From Firmicutes bacterium UBA1764 (GTDB lineage Bacteria; Bacillota; Clostridia; Peptostreptococcales; Anaerovoracaceae), in the NCBI GenBank assembly GCA_002315535.1, contig DCHA01000062.1:1-22596 (forward strand): a stretch of DNA of 22,596 nucleotides. Reading direction: 5' to 3'. Shown here piece by piece: positions 14,718 to 22,522 of this stretch (the first letter of the stretch is position 1; each line of letters opens with the position of its first letter). A program made the translations under genes and the position numbers. Under the pieces are notes generated by a model. The model made no database searches and was not told the DNA's origin. It saw only the letters and a program-made list of their open reading frames with translations.

Positions 14718-15218
14718 TTATAAAGTCTTCTTAAGCGGTTTGATTATCATCGGTAAAATGATTGCAAACACCACAGATTTAATTACTGAAACAACCAATC
14801 TTACAGGAAGCGGAGCAAATACATAGGCAAAGCTGTAGTAATCCCAAACCTTAGAATCAATGTAAATGCCAACCGTGTTAAGCGCCGTAAGCAAAACTCC
14901 GGAGCCGATAATCAATGCAAAGAACGCCGGCTTTTTTAAATCTTTTTTGTAGAACAAACCGACAATTAAACCGATTATCACATACGGCAAAACCCAGAGT
15001 ATAGTCGTTGACATAAGGCTATATTTTAAAATCTGGTAAAGACCAATGCCAACAAAAGCAACTATCATGCCGTCAACCGGGCCAAACAGTAATGCCCCGA
15101 GCAGAACCGGAAATGATTCAAAGGTGAACTTAAATGTCCCCGTATCGATTGATATATAGCCCAAAACAGCACAGATTGCTGCGAGCATGGCATCATAAGC
15201 CAAACGTTTAATCTTCAT
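14718..15218 (-). CDS. ECF transporter substrate-binding (S) component, FolT-like
   Basis: A 166-residue membrane protein with about five to six hydrophobic helices and no soluble domain. It is the size and shape of an ECF-type S component. ESFPVLLGALLFGPVDGMIVAFVGIGLYQ (about 34..62) matches the loop and third helix typical of the FolT group (a P-x-x-L-x-G-x-x-x-G-P-x-x-G pattern). The N-terminus KRLAYDAMLAAICAVLGYI is the usual first helix. It lies 8 bases after fhs and 7 before fchA, inside a folate operon, which points to folate as substrate. The shared energising module (EcfA, EcfA', EcfT) is not in the window. S-component identity is solid; the substrate is inferred from context. Confidence 0.78.
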   Translation of the reverse strand: MKIKRLAYDAMLAAICAVLGYISIDTGTFKFTFESFPVLLGALLFGPVDGMIVAFVGIGLYQILKYSLMSTTILWVLPYVIIGLIVGLFYKKDLKKPAFFALIIGSGVLLTALNTVGIYIDSKVWDYYSFAYVFAPLPVRLVVSVIKSVVFAIILPMIIKPLKKTL

Positions 15219-15226
15219 GGCCTTAT

Positions 15227-16906
15227 TTAGAATAATCCTGAGATTTTTCCGTTCTTATCAACATCAATATTTTCAGCCGCAGGTCTCTTTGGAAGTCCCG
15301 GCATAGTCATAATATCTCCTGTAAGAGCTACAATGAATCCGGCTCCGGCAGAAACCTTAAGATTTCTGACTGTAACAGTAAATCCCTTAGGAGCTCCAAG
15401 AAGGCTTGGATCATCTGAGAAACTGTATTGAGTCTTTGCCATACAAATCGGCATCTTGTCAAAGCCAAGCTCTGTAAGCTGTTTTGCCTGTTTCTTTGCA
15501 TTATCAGTAAGAACAACACCATCAGCGTGGTAAATCTTCTTGCAGATATCTGCAAGCTTATCCTCAATGCTGCCGCCGAGGCTGTAGCTATATGTAAACT
15601 TATTTGTCTGCTCGCATATACGAACAAGCTCTTCAGCAAGCTTAACTGCTCCGGCGCCGCCCTTTGCCCAGTGCTCGGATAATACTGCATTAACGCCAAG
15701 CTCCTTGCACTTCTTTTCTACAAGAGCAAGCTCCTTCTTTGTATCAGTCGGGAATGCATTGATTGCAACAACACATGGCAGCTTGTAAACCTTAGTAATA
15801 TTCTCTACATGCTGAAGAAGGTTAGGAAGTCCCTTTTCCAAAGCCTCAAGATTCTCAGTTCCAAGATCAGCCTTAGCAACTCCGCCGTGATACTTAAGAG
15901 CTCTGACTGTTGCAACCATAACAACAGCGCTTGGCTTAAGCTTAGCCATACGGCACTTAATATCAAGGAATTTCTCTGCGCCAAGATCAGCGGCAAATCC
16001 TGCTTCTGTAATTGTGTAATCAGCAAGCTTCATTGCCATCTTTGTAGCGGTGATTGAGTTGCAACCGTGTGCAATATTTGCGAAAGGTCCACCATGAACA
16101 AAAGCAGGTGTTCCTTCAAGTGTCTGAACGAGATTTGGCTTAAGTGCATCCTTAAGTAATGCAGCCATAGCGCCCTCAGCCTTTAAATCATGTGCCGTAA
16201 CAGGCTTGCCGCCATATGTATAGCCGACAATAATGCTGCCAAGTCTCTTCTTTAAATCAGGAATATCAGATGCAAGGCAAAGCACTGCCATAACCTCTGA
16301 TGCAACAGTAATATCAAACCCGTCTTCTCTTGGAACGCCCTGAAGCTTTCCGCCAATACCGGATACAATATGTCTGAGCTGTCTGTCATTCATATCAACA
16401 GCGCGCTTCCATGTAACAGCCTTTGGATCAATACCAAGCTCATTGCCCTGCTGAATATGGTTATCAAGCATTGCCGCAAGAAGATTGTTTGCAGCGCCAA
16501 TTGCATGGAAATCTCCGGTGAAATGAAGATTGATATCCTCCATTGGAACAAGCTGAGCATATCCGCCGCCGGCTGCTCCGCCCTTAATTCCGAAAACAGG
16601 ACCAAGGCTTGGCTCTCTGAGTGCCAGCATTGCATTCTTTCCTATTTTTCTAAGTCCATCTGCAAGACCTACAGATGTAGTTGTTTTTCCTTCTCCGGCC
16701 GGAGTAGGAGTAATTGCGGTAACAAGAACAAGCTTTCCGTCTTCCTTCTTTTTCATATCAAAAAGCAGCTGGTAATCTACTTTTGCCTTGTAGTTTCCAT
16801 ACTGCTCGAGATACTTGTCCTCGACACCTGCAAGCTTTGCAATTTCTGTAATCTTCTTCATTTTGCAAGCTTGTGCGATTTCGATGTCTGATTTATATTT
16901 TTTCAT
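15227..16906 (-). CDS. fhs: Formate-tetrahydrofolate ligase
   Basis: A 559-residue cytosolic enzyme that makes 10-formyl-THF from formate, THF and ATP. It is the entry step of the methyl branch of the Wood-Ljungdahl pathway, or of formate assimilation for purines. The P-loop TPTPAGEGKTTTSVG lies at about 66..80. It is followed by REPSLGPVFGIKGGAAGGGYAQ and the substrate-region PMEDINLHFTGDFHAI, both nearly invariant in the family. The C-terminal GDIMTMPGLPKRPAAENID is also conserved. The frame is open 11 codons further up, but ATG 16906 has a GGAGGTG site 5 bases upstream and begins with the usual MKKYKSDIEIAQ. It is first in the fhs, FolT-like, fchA, folC operon. Confidence 0.97.
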   Translation of the reverse strand: MKKYKSDIEIAQACKMKKITEIAKLAGVEDKYLEQYGNYKAKVDYQLLFDMKKKEDGKLVLVTAITPTPAGEGKTTTSVGLADGLRKIGKNAMLALREPSLGPVFGIKGGAAGGGYAQLVPMEDINLHFTGDFHAIGAANNLLAAMLDNHIQQGNELGIDPKAVTWKRAVDMNDRQLRHIVSGIGGKLQGVPREDGFDITVASEVMAVLCLASDIPDLKKRLGSIIVGYTYGGKPVTAHDLKAEGAMAALLKDALKPNLVQTLEGTPAFVHGGPFANIAHGCNSITATKMAMKLADYTITEAGFAADLGAEKFLDIKCRMAKLKPSAVVMVATVRALKYHGGVAKADLGTENLEALEKGLPNLLQHVENITKVYKLPCVVAINAFPTDTKKELALVEKKCKELGVNAVLSEHWAKGGAGAVKLAEELVRICEQTNKFTYSYSLGGSIEDKLADICKKIYHADGVVLTDNAKKQAKQLTELGFDKMPICMAKTQYSFSDDPSLLGAPKGFTVTVRNLKVSAGAGFIVALTGDIMTMPGLPKRPAAENIDVDKNGKISGLF

Positions 16907-16960
16907 AATACACCTCCGGGGCCCGTAGCCACTACTCATGATTATTTATTATACCAGCCA

Positions 16961-16989
16961 ATTATACTACAGCTTGTGTGTGTAGCCAA
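16961..16989 (-). promoter_or_regulatory. Promoter for the fhs operon
   Basis: TTGGCT (16984..16989) and a perfect TATAAT (16961..16966) are separated by 17 bases on the minus strand. The expected start is near 16954, giving a leader of about 48 bases. No terminator is visible between folD and this site, so read-through from the upstream operon would add to expression. Confidence 0.7.
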
Positions 16990-17011
16990 GTGTTTTATAC
17001 AAGATATATTA

Positions 17012-17863
17012 TTAACTATCCAATGCTGCTTCTGCGGCAAGTATTACATGCTTTGCCAAAACAGAGGTCGTTACTGCACCGACTCCACCCGGAACCGGAG
17101 TAATTGCCTTGACTATTGGCTCAACATTTGCGAAATCAACGTCCCCGCAAAGCTGTCCGTCAACGTAGTTAATTCCAACATCAATTACAAGCTGATTAGG
17201 ATTTACGAATTCCTTTGTAACCGTATTTGCGTGTCCGGCCGCAACAACAAGGACATCAGCTTTTGAAGCTATGCCGGCCATATCCTTTGTTTTTGTGTGG
17301 CACATTGTTACTGTTGCATTCTTGTTTTGGAGCAGCATTGACACCGGTTTCCCAACAACGGGGCTGCGTCCTATTACGCATACATTTTTGCCGGTCAATT
17401 CAACTCCGTAGAAATCAAGTATTTCCATGCAGGCCTGAGCAGTGCATGGCGCAAAGGACTGCCCTCTTCCGAGAAATACAGACATTAATGACTCCGGAGT
17501 CATACAGTCAACGTCCTTCTTGAAATCTAAAAGACGCCCTGCTTCATTTTCAAGCTCCTTATCCTTAAAGGGTCTGAACATGAGACAAGCATGTATATTC
17601 TTATCATTATTAATTTCTTTGACAGCGTTTAATACTGCATCTTTGTCTGCATCAAGAGGGAGATTGAAATGAGCAACCTCAATGCCCACCTTTTCGCAGC
17701 GTTTTACTGCATTTCTTTCATATGAAAGATCAGCCTCATCCTCTCCTAATCTAAGCATTGCAAGGCAAGGCTTTATTCCCTTGCTTCTGAGAGCTTCAGC
17801 TCTTGCTGCGAATTCCTGCGTTATTGAATCGGCAACATCTTTGCCCTTAAATAATTCTGCCAT
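17012..17863 (-). CDS. folD: FolD-like methylenetetrahydrofolate dehydrogenase, divergent
   Basis: A 283-residue member of the FolD family, which oxidises 5,10-methylene-THF with NADP and usually also hydrolyses the methenyl product. The NADP-binding segment VIGRSPVVGKPVSMLL (about 163..178), VIDVGIN (226..232) and PVPGGVGAVTTSVL (257..269) are intact, as is Asp119 in KKDVDC. The catalytic face is altered. The usual Y-x-x-x-K reads Tyr48-Glu-Arg-Asn-Ala52, so the catalytic Lys is Ala. The QLPLP motif is FRPFK, so its Gln is Phe96. In the human enzyme these Lys and Gln residues are needed for cyclohydrolase activity. I infer a dehydrogenase-only or otherwise modified enzyme paired with FchA. 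It starts 3 bases after the mtnA-like gene and ends the upstream operon. Confidence 0.88.
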   Translation of the reverse strand: MAELFKGKDVADSITQEFAARAEALRSKGIKPCLAMLRLGEDEADLSYERNAVKRCEKVGIEVAHFNLPLDADKDAVLNAVKEINNDKNIHACLMFRPFKDKELENEAGRLLDFKKDVDCMTPESLMSVFLGRGQSFAPCTAQACMEILDFYGVELTGKNVCVIGRSPVVGKPVSMLLQNKNATVTMCHTKTKDMAGIASKADVLVVAAGHANTVTKEFVNPNQLVIDVGINYVDGQLCGDVDFANVEPIVKAITPVPGGVGAVTTSVLAKHVILAAEAALDS

Positions 17864-17866
17864 TTT

Positions 17867-18922
17867 TTACACCATAAATCCCGGATCAGGATTATCACTA
17901 AAATACTTATTTAAATTAAACGGATCATATACACCGAAATCTGTTACTACTCCTTTTACAAGCTCCGGCGGAGTAATATCAAAGCTTGGATAATAGCCCT
18001 TAACGCCATCCTTAGCTGTCTTTACTCCCATTGCCTGCAGAACAAAGTCCGGATCACGCTGCTCTATAATAACGGATTTTCCGTCAGGATGTCCTTTGTC
18101 CGGTGCCCCCGTTACATAATATGGAATATCATGATATTTTGCGGCAATAGCAATTTGATATGTGCCTATTTTATTAATTATGCTTCCGTCCATACAGATG
18201 GCATCTGCGGCCGATGTGAAAAGATCAACAGATTCTCTGGACATAACATATGCGGGCATATTATCAGTAATTACTGTTACATCAAAGCCCATGTCATAGG
18301 CAACGCTTGCGGTAAGTCTTGCGCCCTGGAAATAAGGTCTGGTTTCCGGACAAAAGAGCTTAATGTGCTTGCCTCTTTCATTACAAACACGAAGCATAAG
18401 TGCAAGAACAGTTTCCGCAAAGCACTGAGTCATGATCACACCGTTATCGGGGAACAAATCTACAAGGTTATTGGCAGTATTATTAATTCCGCTGTAACGT
18501 CTTTCGTTTTGATCAACAGCGTTTTTAAACACCGCTTCTGTAATATCCTCAGAATTCGCTGCAGCCTCTTTTGCGGCTTTAAGAGATTCATTTACGCATA
18601 TTTCAAGTCTCTTTTTTGTAGTAGGTCTTGCATTGGAAATACACTCCGCTGCAGCTTTAAGATATTCAAGTCTTTCCTCCGGAGACTTCCCCTCGCATTC
18701 GTGAGCGGCAAGCACCATTCCCATCGGGGCCGCTGAATAAGGACCGGCAGACTGTGTAACCATATCTCTTATTGCCTGCATAACCTCAACATGAGTTTTG
18801 CATATTTCGTATCTGATGGTTCTAGGATAAACTCTTCTGTCAAGTATCTTGACAATTCCATCCTCATACCATGCCACATTTTCATATTGCATCATAAATG
18901 CAAGATCATGATCTGCTCTCAT
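17867..18922 (-). CDS. MtnA-like aldose-1-phosphate isomerase (eIF-2B family)
   Basis: A 351-residue member of the eIF-2B/MtnA family. MtnA converts 5-methylthioribose-1-phosphate to the ribulose form. The supporting segments are AGPYSAAPMGMVLAAHE (about 59..75), SNARPTT (96..102), GVIMTQCFAET (161..171) with the catalytic Cys167, CPETRPYFQGARLTA (191..205), and SAADAICMDGSIINKIGTYQIAI (237..259) with the catalytic Asp240. Both catalytic residues of B. subtilis MtnA (Cys160, Asp240) are kept. Divergence elsewhere leaves room for another substrate such as 5-deoxyribose-1-phosphate or ribose-1,5-bisphosphate. Its ATG overlaps the deaminase stop by 4 bases (ATGA). With the deaminase and PNP it forms a contiguous three-step route. 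Confidence 0.75.
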   Translation of the reverse strand: MRADHDLAFMMQYENVAWYEDGIVKILDRRVYPRTIRYEICKTHVEVMQAIRDMVTQSAGPYSAAPMGMVLAAHECEGKSPEERLEYLKAAAECISNARPTTKKRLEICVNESLKAAKEAAANSEDITEAVFKNAVDQNERRYSGINNTANNLVDLFPDNGVIMTQCFAETVLALMLRVCNERGKHIKLFCPETRPYFQGARLTASVAYDMGFDVTVITDNMPAYVMSRESVDLFTSAADAICMDGSIINKIGTYQIAIAAKYHDIPYYVTGAPDKGHPDGKSVIIEQRDPDFVLQAMGVKTAKDGVKGYYPSFDITPPELVKGVVTDFGVYDPFNLNKYFSDNPDPGFMV

Positions 18923-20190
18923 TTATATATCCTCTTTATTGCTTCAGCCATTTCAAATTTTGCCTTATCTACATCCATAGTGCTGTATTGACCATTTTCG
19001 TAGAGTATCTTTCCATCTACCATTGTCATAACAACATCGCTTGCCTGAGCGCTGTACGTTATCAGTTGCATAATATCAAGCGCGGGATAAAGATGCGGCG
19101 TATCAAGATTTACGGCAATGATATCAGCTTTTTTACCTGGCATCAGAACTCCGGTATCATAATAGCCCAAAGCCTTAGCCCCGTTAATTGTAGCCATATC
19201 AATTACGTCCTCTGGCAGTATACATGTCGCATCACTGCTTAGGCCATTATGAATAAGGCTCGCAAGATGCATTTCCTCAAACATATTGAGATTATTATTG
19301 CTTGCAACACCATCAGTTCCGAGTGCGACATTTACTCCGGCGTCAAGCGCAGCCCTCAGCCTCATTATGCCGGAGCCAAGCTTTAAATTACTTGTCGGAT
19401 TATGCACTATGCTTGCATTTTTAGATGCAAGTATTTCAAAATCATGATCGCTGCACCATACGCAGTGAGCAAGATAAGCAGGGTTTTCAAAGACCCCAAG
19501 GCTATCAAAATACTCAACGGGAGTCATTCCGCCGTGTCTTTGCTTGCATTCTTCATGTTCCTTTGAAGTCTCTGAAACATGAATATTTACATTTAATTTG
19601 TAACTGCGATTTGCATCAGCAATCTTTTTTACAATCAGCTCATTAGATAAATACTCAGAGTGAATGCTAAACTCTGTGCGAACCTTGTCGGTCTCATCCT
19701 TATGTTTTTCAATGAACTCTATGATTTCATCGTATCTCTGAGGCGGTATTAACTCAGTTGGTGAAAAAGAAAGTCCACATCTGCTAAGCTTACCCTTCAT
19801 ACCGGATTCAACAAGTGCATCCCAGGTGCGCCAAGGAAAGTCATACATCTCAGATGTAATCGTTATTCCACCAGCAAGCATTTCAATGATGGCCCAGTTT
19901 TCACCTATGTACATATCATCGGGTGTAAGTCTATCCTCAACAGGAACTACTGCACCCAGAAAGCCATCAAGATTGCAAGAGCCACCAACGCCCCTAAGAA
20001 GTGTCATTGGACCATGGCCATGCGCATCAACGAGGCCCGGCATAAGCAAGGCCCCGTTCATATCTTTATATATGTCGTATTCCTTAGCATCATCTCCGAT
20101 ATAAGAAATGAAGCTGTCTTCTACGACAAGATTAGTGTATTTGACTTCATGCCCGCAAAGGACATAACAGTTCTTCAGTAGTGTTTTCAT
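18919..20190 (-). CDS. MTA/SAH/5'-deoxyadenosine deaminase (amidohydrolase)
   Basis: A 423-residue metal-dependent amidohydrolase of the MtaD/DadD group, which deaminates 5'-methylthioadenosine, S-adenosylhomocysteine or 5'-deoxyadenosine to the inosine analogue. Metal and catalytic residues are in place: H57 and H59 in PGLVDAHGHGPMTLLRG, H204 and E207 in NIHVSET, H242 in LAHCVW, and D293 in LGTDGVASNNNLNMFEEM. The SIHSEYLS (about 176..183) and VHNPTSNLKLGSG (about 262..274) segments are also typical. The length is normal. It starts 2 bases after PNP and overlaps the MtnA-like gene. The exact substrate cannot be told from the sequence; context favours MTA or 5'-deoxyadenosine over guanine or chlorohydrolase activities. 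Confidence 0.82.
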   Translation of the reverse strand: MKTLLKNCYVLCGHEVKYTNLVVEDSFISYIGDDAKEYDIYKDMNGALLMPGLVDAHGHGPMTLLRGVGGSCNLDGFLGAVVPVEDRLTPDDMYIGENWAIIEMLAGGITITSEMYDFPWRTWDALVESGMKGKLSRCGLSFSPTELIPPQRYDEIIEFIEKHKDETDKVRTEFSIHSEYLSNELIVKKIADANRSYKLNVNIHVSETSKEHEECKQRHGGMTPVEYFDSLGVFENPAYLAHCVWCSDHDFEILASKNASIVHNPTSNLKLGSGIMRLRAALDAGVNVALGTDGVASNNNLNMFEEMHLASLIHNGLSSDATCILPEDVIDMATINGAKALGYYDTGVLMPGKKADIIAVNLDTPHLYPALDIMQLITYSAQASDVVMTMVDGKILYENGQYSTMDVDKAKFEMAEAIKRIYK

Positions 20191-20192
20191 GT

Positions 20193-21035
20193 TTATGGTA
20201 ATGCTCTGATAATCTTTCCGAAGTATGCAAGAAGCAAAGGCTCAACCTTTTTAGCGTTTTCCTCAACCTCTTCACCTGAAATCGGATACGGGGATACTCC
20301 GGCAGCCATATTGGAAATAAAGCTGATTCCAAGAACAGGTAATCCACACTGTGCAGCGGCAAGAGCCTCAGGAACAGTTGACATTCCGGTTGCATCAGCA
20401 CCGAGTATTCTCTCTGCTCTGATTTCTGCCGGAGTTTCAAACTGTGGACCTGCATAGAAGAAGTAAACGCCCTCATGAACATTTAGACCACTGCCTTCTG
20501 CGCATTCAACTGCAATTTTTCTGTACTCCGGAGTATAAAGCTTTGTTGTATCAAAGAATCTGTCACCAAATTCGTCTACGTTTGGGCCTCTCATCGGAGA
20601 GCTGCCTGTAAACTTTATGTGATCACTGATTATCATGACCTCACAAGGATGATAACCTGTGTTAACTCCTCCTGCGGCATTGGTAATAATCAGCTTTTCA
20701 ATTCCGAGAAGCTTCATAACTCTTACCGGGATTGAAAGCTCTTCAAAATGATATCCGTCATATGAATGGAATCTGCCCTGCATCACAATGCAGTTTCTGC
20801 CTTCATATGTACCGATAACAAACTGTCCCTTATGGCCCGGAGCCTTCGAAACGAGGAAATTTGGAATATCCTTATAGGGAATTACAAACTTAGCATCGAT
20901 AATCTCAGCAACCTTGCCCAGACCTGTACCAAGTATCATTCCAATTTCAGGTTTGAAATCGCCAATAATGCCTTTAATATAATCAGCACTCTTCTTATAG
21001 TATTCAACATCAAATACCGGTCTTGGTGTAACCAT
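20193..21035 (-). CDS. Purine nucleoside phosphorylase, class I trimeric type
   Basis: A 280-residue enzyme of the PNP/MTAP family that splits purine nucleosides with phosphate to base and (deoxy)ribose-1-phosphate. MILGTGLGKVAE (about 33..44) is the phosphate-binding Gly loop. It is followed by KAPGHKGQFVIG, MQGRFHSYDGY (about 85..95), ITNAAGGVN (about 117..125) and the purine-site FYAGPQFETPAEIR (about 193..206), then ADATGMSTVPEALAA with the usual Met and Ser. An Asn at the end of GISFISNMAAG is typical of 6-oxopurine PNPs, in line with inosine-type substrates made by the deaminase next to it. Its ATG overlaps the upstream stop by one base (TAATG), so it should be translated coupled to the membrane/E2-like gene. 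Confidence 0.92.
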   Translation of the reverse strand: MVTPRPVFDVEYYKKSADYIKGIIGDFKPEIGMILGTGLGKVAEIIDAKFVIPYKDIPNFLVSKAPGHKGQFVIGTYEGRNCIVMQGRFHSYDGYHFEELSIPVRVMKLLGIEKLIITNAAGGVNTGYHPCEVMIISDHIKFTGSSPMRGPNVDEFGDRFFDTTKLYTPEYRKIAVECAEGSGLNVHEGVYFFYAGPQFETPAEIRAERILGADATGMSTVPEALAAAQCGLPVLGISFISNMAAGVSPYPISGEEVEENAKKVEPLLLAYFGKIIRALP

Positions 21036-22462
21036 TAGTCAATATCCTCCTTAAGCTCAGGTTTTTCATCCAATTTTTCAGGATGCATGAAATATGATTT
21101 AATTCTCTTTAGTACCAGTGCGTAGTAAAAACCATCACAAATACGTTCATCTGTATTAAATGTAAAATCAATGTATTTTTTTGATTTTACGCTTCCATCA
21201 AGCTGCAGTTCGTTCTCGGTATATTTATGACCAAAAGCGATGAAGCACGGAAGATTACCAAAATTATAAAGATGATGTATTACCGGCGGGATGCCAAGGC
21301 TTCCCATCGATGTTATGAAAACACTACCATGGAATGGGCTGATTTCACAAAGCTCAACAGGCATAATTCCGAAGTAATCAAACACCTTAACCAGCCATAT
21401 GCCGAATTTTTTGACCAGGCCGGGAATGTAATCAACTATTTTAGCAGTATTATCAAAATCACTGTCAAGCTCAGTTGATTTCACATTCTGTACAAGCTCA
21501 TCAAATTTTTCATAAATTTCAATTGCAGTATCAGTCGGCTTACAATGCATCTTAATTGCAGTGTCGGGAGACTCTTCATTCATCTCCTTTTTTACAATCA
21601 TGTTCACCTGGATGTCATCTCTCGCATATATTTTTTGTCCGGCGAGAAACCTGTTTATTCCGGGATAATCATTGCAGCATCTGACATAGGCGGCAACTAT
21701 AACATGAGTAATACCGAAATGCTTATAGCCCTGTCTGCGCTTTTCTCTTACATATCTTTGGATTGCAGAAACTTCAACTCTGTCTTGAACAACATTATTT
21801 GCGTCGTTCCTGCTGACCATTATATAAGGGGCAACCTTTGTAATCGGAGAAAGCGATCTGACAAGTCTGCCGTCCTCACGATCACCATAACGACGTCTTC
21901 TTTCTTCACCCTCTTTCAAAGACGGAAGCTTCTTTGCGGCAAGTATCATACATATAATTGATAGATAGATTGCAGCATCAGAGATAAATAAGAATTTAAG
22001 ATAGCTGCCATAGTACGAAATGAACAGAGCTAAATACTTATCAATAAAGTAAAGTGCCCCCGGGATAATAAAAGCAGCCAGAGCAATCAGCTTGCCTTTG
22101 AATCGTCCCGTGAATGTCATAAAGTACACAAGGCTGAGAACGATGCACAAAATTACGCATAATGTTACCATCCACCAGTCAAACAGATAGCCAAATGCAG
22201 AAATTGCAAAATACAGGCCATAGTTTAAGACCGGATTTACAGTCACGTAAAACATCTTCTGACCACGAAATGGCAGGCGTACAGCGACGAATAGATTTGC
22301 CACGATCGGAAGTAGTATACGGAATATGGTAACAACTAATCCACTTTCCTGTGCACCGGAAAAGTAGATTATTCTGGTCACTGCAGAGCCTACGCTAAGC
22401 AGGACGGTTAGCCAAACGAATACGTTCGTGCGCTTGGCCGTGTAAAAAGTTAAGTTATCCAT
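21035..22462 (-). CDS. Membrane protein fused to 2-oxoacid dehydrogenase E2-like acyltransferase domain
   Basis: A 475-residue protein in two parts. Residues 1..175 hold about six hydrophobic helices (near 14..33, 42..62, 72..92, 96..115, 126..142 and 150..175). After a charged linker (EEGEERRRRYGDREDGRLV-type, about 184..201), residues 203..455 resemble the CAT-like catalytic domain of dihydrolipoamide acyltransferases. The pattern is SLSPITKVAPYIMVSRNDA at the start, a helix and strand FGITHVIVAAYVRCCNDYPGINR, then VFITSMGSLGIPP and FIAFGHK. The closing motif, normally H-R-x-x-D-G, is Glu439-Arg-Ile-Cys-Asp443-Gly, so the catalytic His is absent. No lipoyl or peripheral-subunit-binding domain is present. 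The ATG at 22462 is chosen because longer readings run through the tRNA terminator. It heads the nucleoside-salvage operon. The function is unknown. Confidence 0.7.
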   Translation of the reverse strand: MDNLTFYTAKRTNVFVWLTVLLSVGSAVTRIIYFSGAQESGLVVTIFRILLPIVANLFVAVRLPFRGQKMFYVTVNPVLNYGLYFAISAFGYLFDWWMVTLCVILCIVLSLVYFMTFTGRFKGKLIALAAFIIPGALYFIDKYLALFISYYGSYLKFLFISDAAIYLSIICMILAAKKLPSLKEGEERRRRYGDREDGRLVRSLSPITKVAPYIMVSRNDANNVVQDRVEVSAIQRYVREKRRQGYKHFGITHVIVAAYVRCCNDYPGINRFLAGQKIYARDDIQVNMIVKKEMNEESPDTAIKMHCKPTDTAIEIYEKFDELVQNVKSTELDSDFDNTAKIVDYIPGLVKKFGIWLVKVFDYFGIMPVELCEISPFHGSVFITSMGSLGIPPVIHHLYNFGNLPCFIAFGHKYTENELQLDGSVKSKKYIDFTFNTDERICDGFYYALVLKRIKSYFMHPEKLDEKPELKEDID

Positions 22463-22471
22463 AATGTAAAT

Positions 22472-22477
22472 ATTATA
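22472..22477 (-). promoter_or_regulatory. -10 box for the salvage operon
   Basis: TATAAT on the minus strand ends 9 bases before the ATG at 22462. The expected start point falls about 2 to 3 bases before the ATG, which suggests a leaderless or nearly leaderless mRNA. A -35 is not clear; TTGCGA lies only 13 bases upstream, inside the tRNA-Cys terminator stem. Confidence 0.5.
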
Positions 22478-22481
22478 ACAT

Positions 22482-22514
22482 AAAAAAAAATCGCAAGCCA
22501 TGATAAGCTTGCGA
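22482..22514 (-). terminator. Intrinsic terminator after tRNA-Cys
   Basis: TCGCAAGC pairs with GCTTGCGA (8 perfect pairs, 22491..22498 with 22507..22514) around an 8-base loop, followed on the minus strand by nine T (22482..22490). It lies 8 bases past the tRNA CCA. Confidence 0.95.
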
Positions 22515-22522
22515 CGACTGTG

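Noticed and set aside
16370..16891. A 173-codon plus-strand frame inside fhs
   Set aside because: It is antisense to one of the best-conserved genes in the window, has no promoter or ribosome-binding site and its composition reflects the codon bias of fhs.
16907..16960. A ZTP or THF riboswitch ahead of fhs
   Set aside because: Such riboswitches occur near fhs and folT, but the leader is only about 48 bases and I see neither the conserved cores nor a terminator to switch.
18089..18736. A 215-codon plus-strand frame inside the MtnA-like gene
   Set aside because: Antisense shadow of a clear isomerase gene; Cys- and Ile-rich with no domain pattern.
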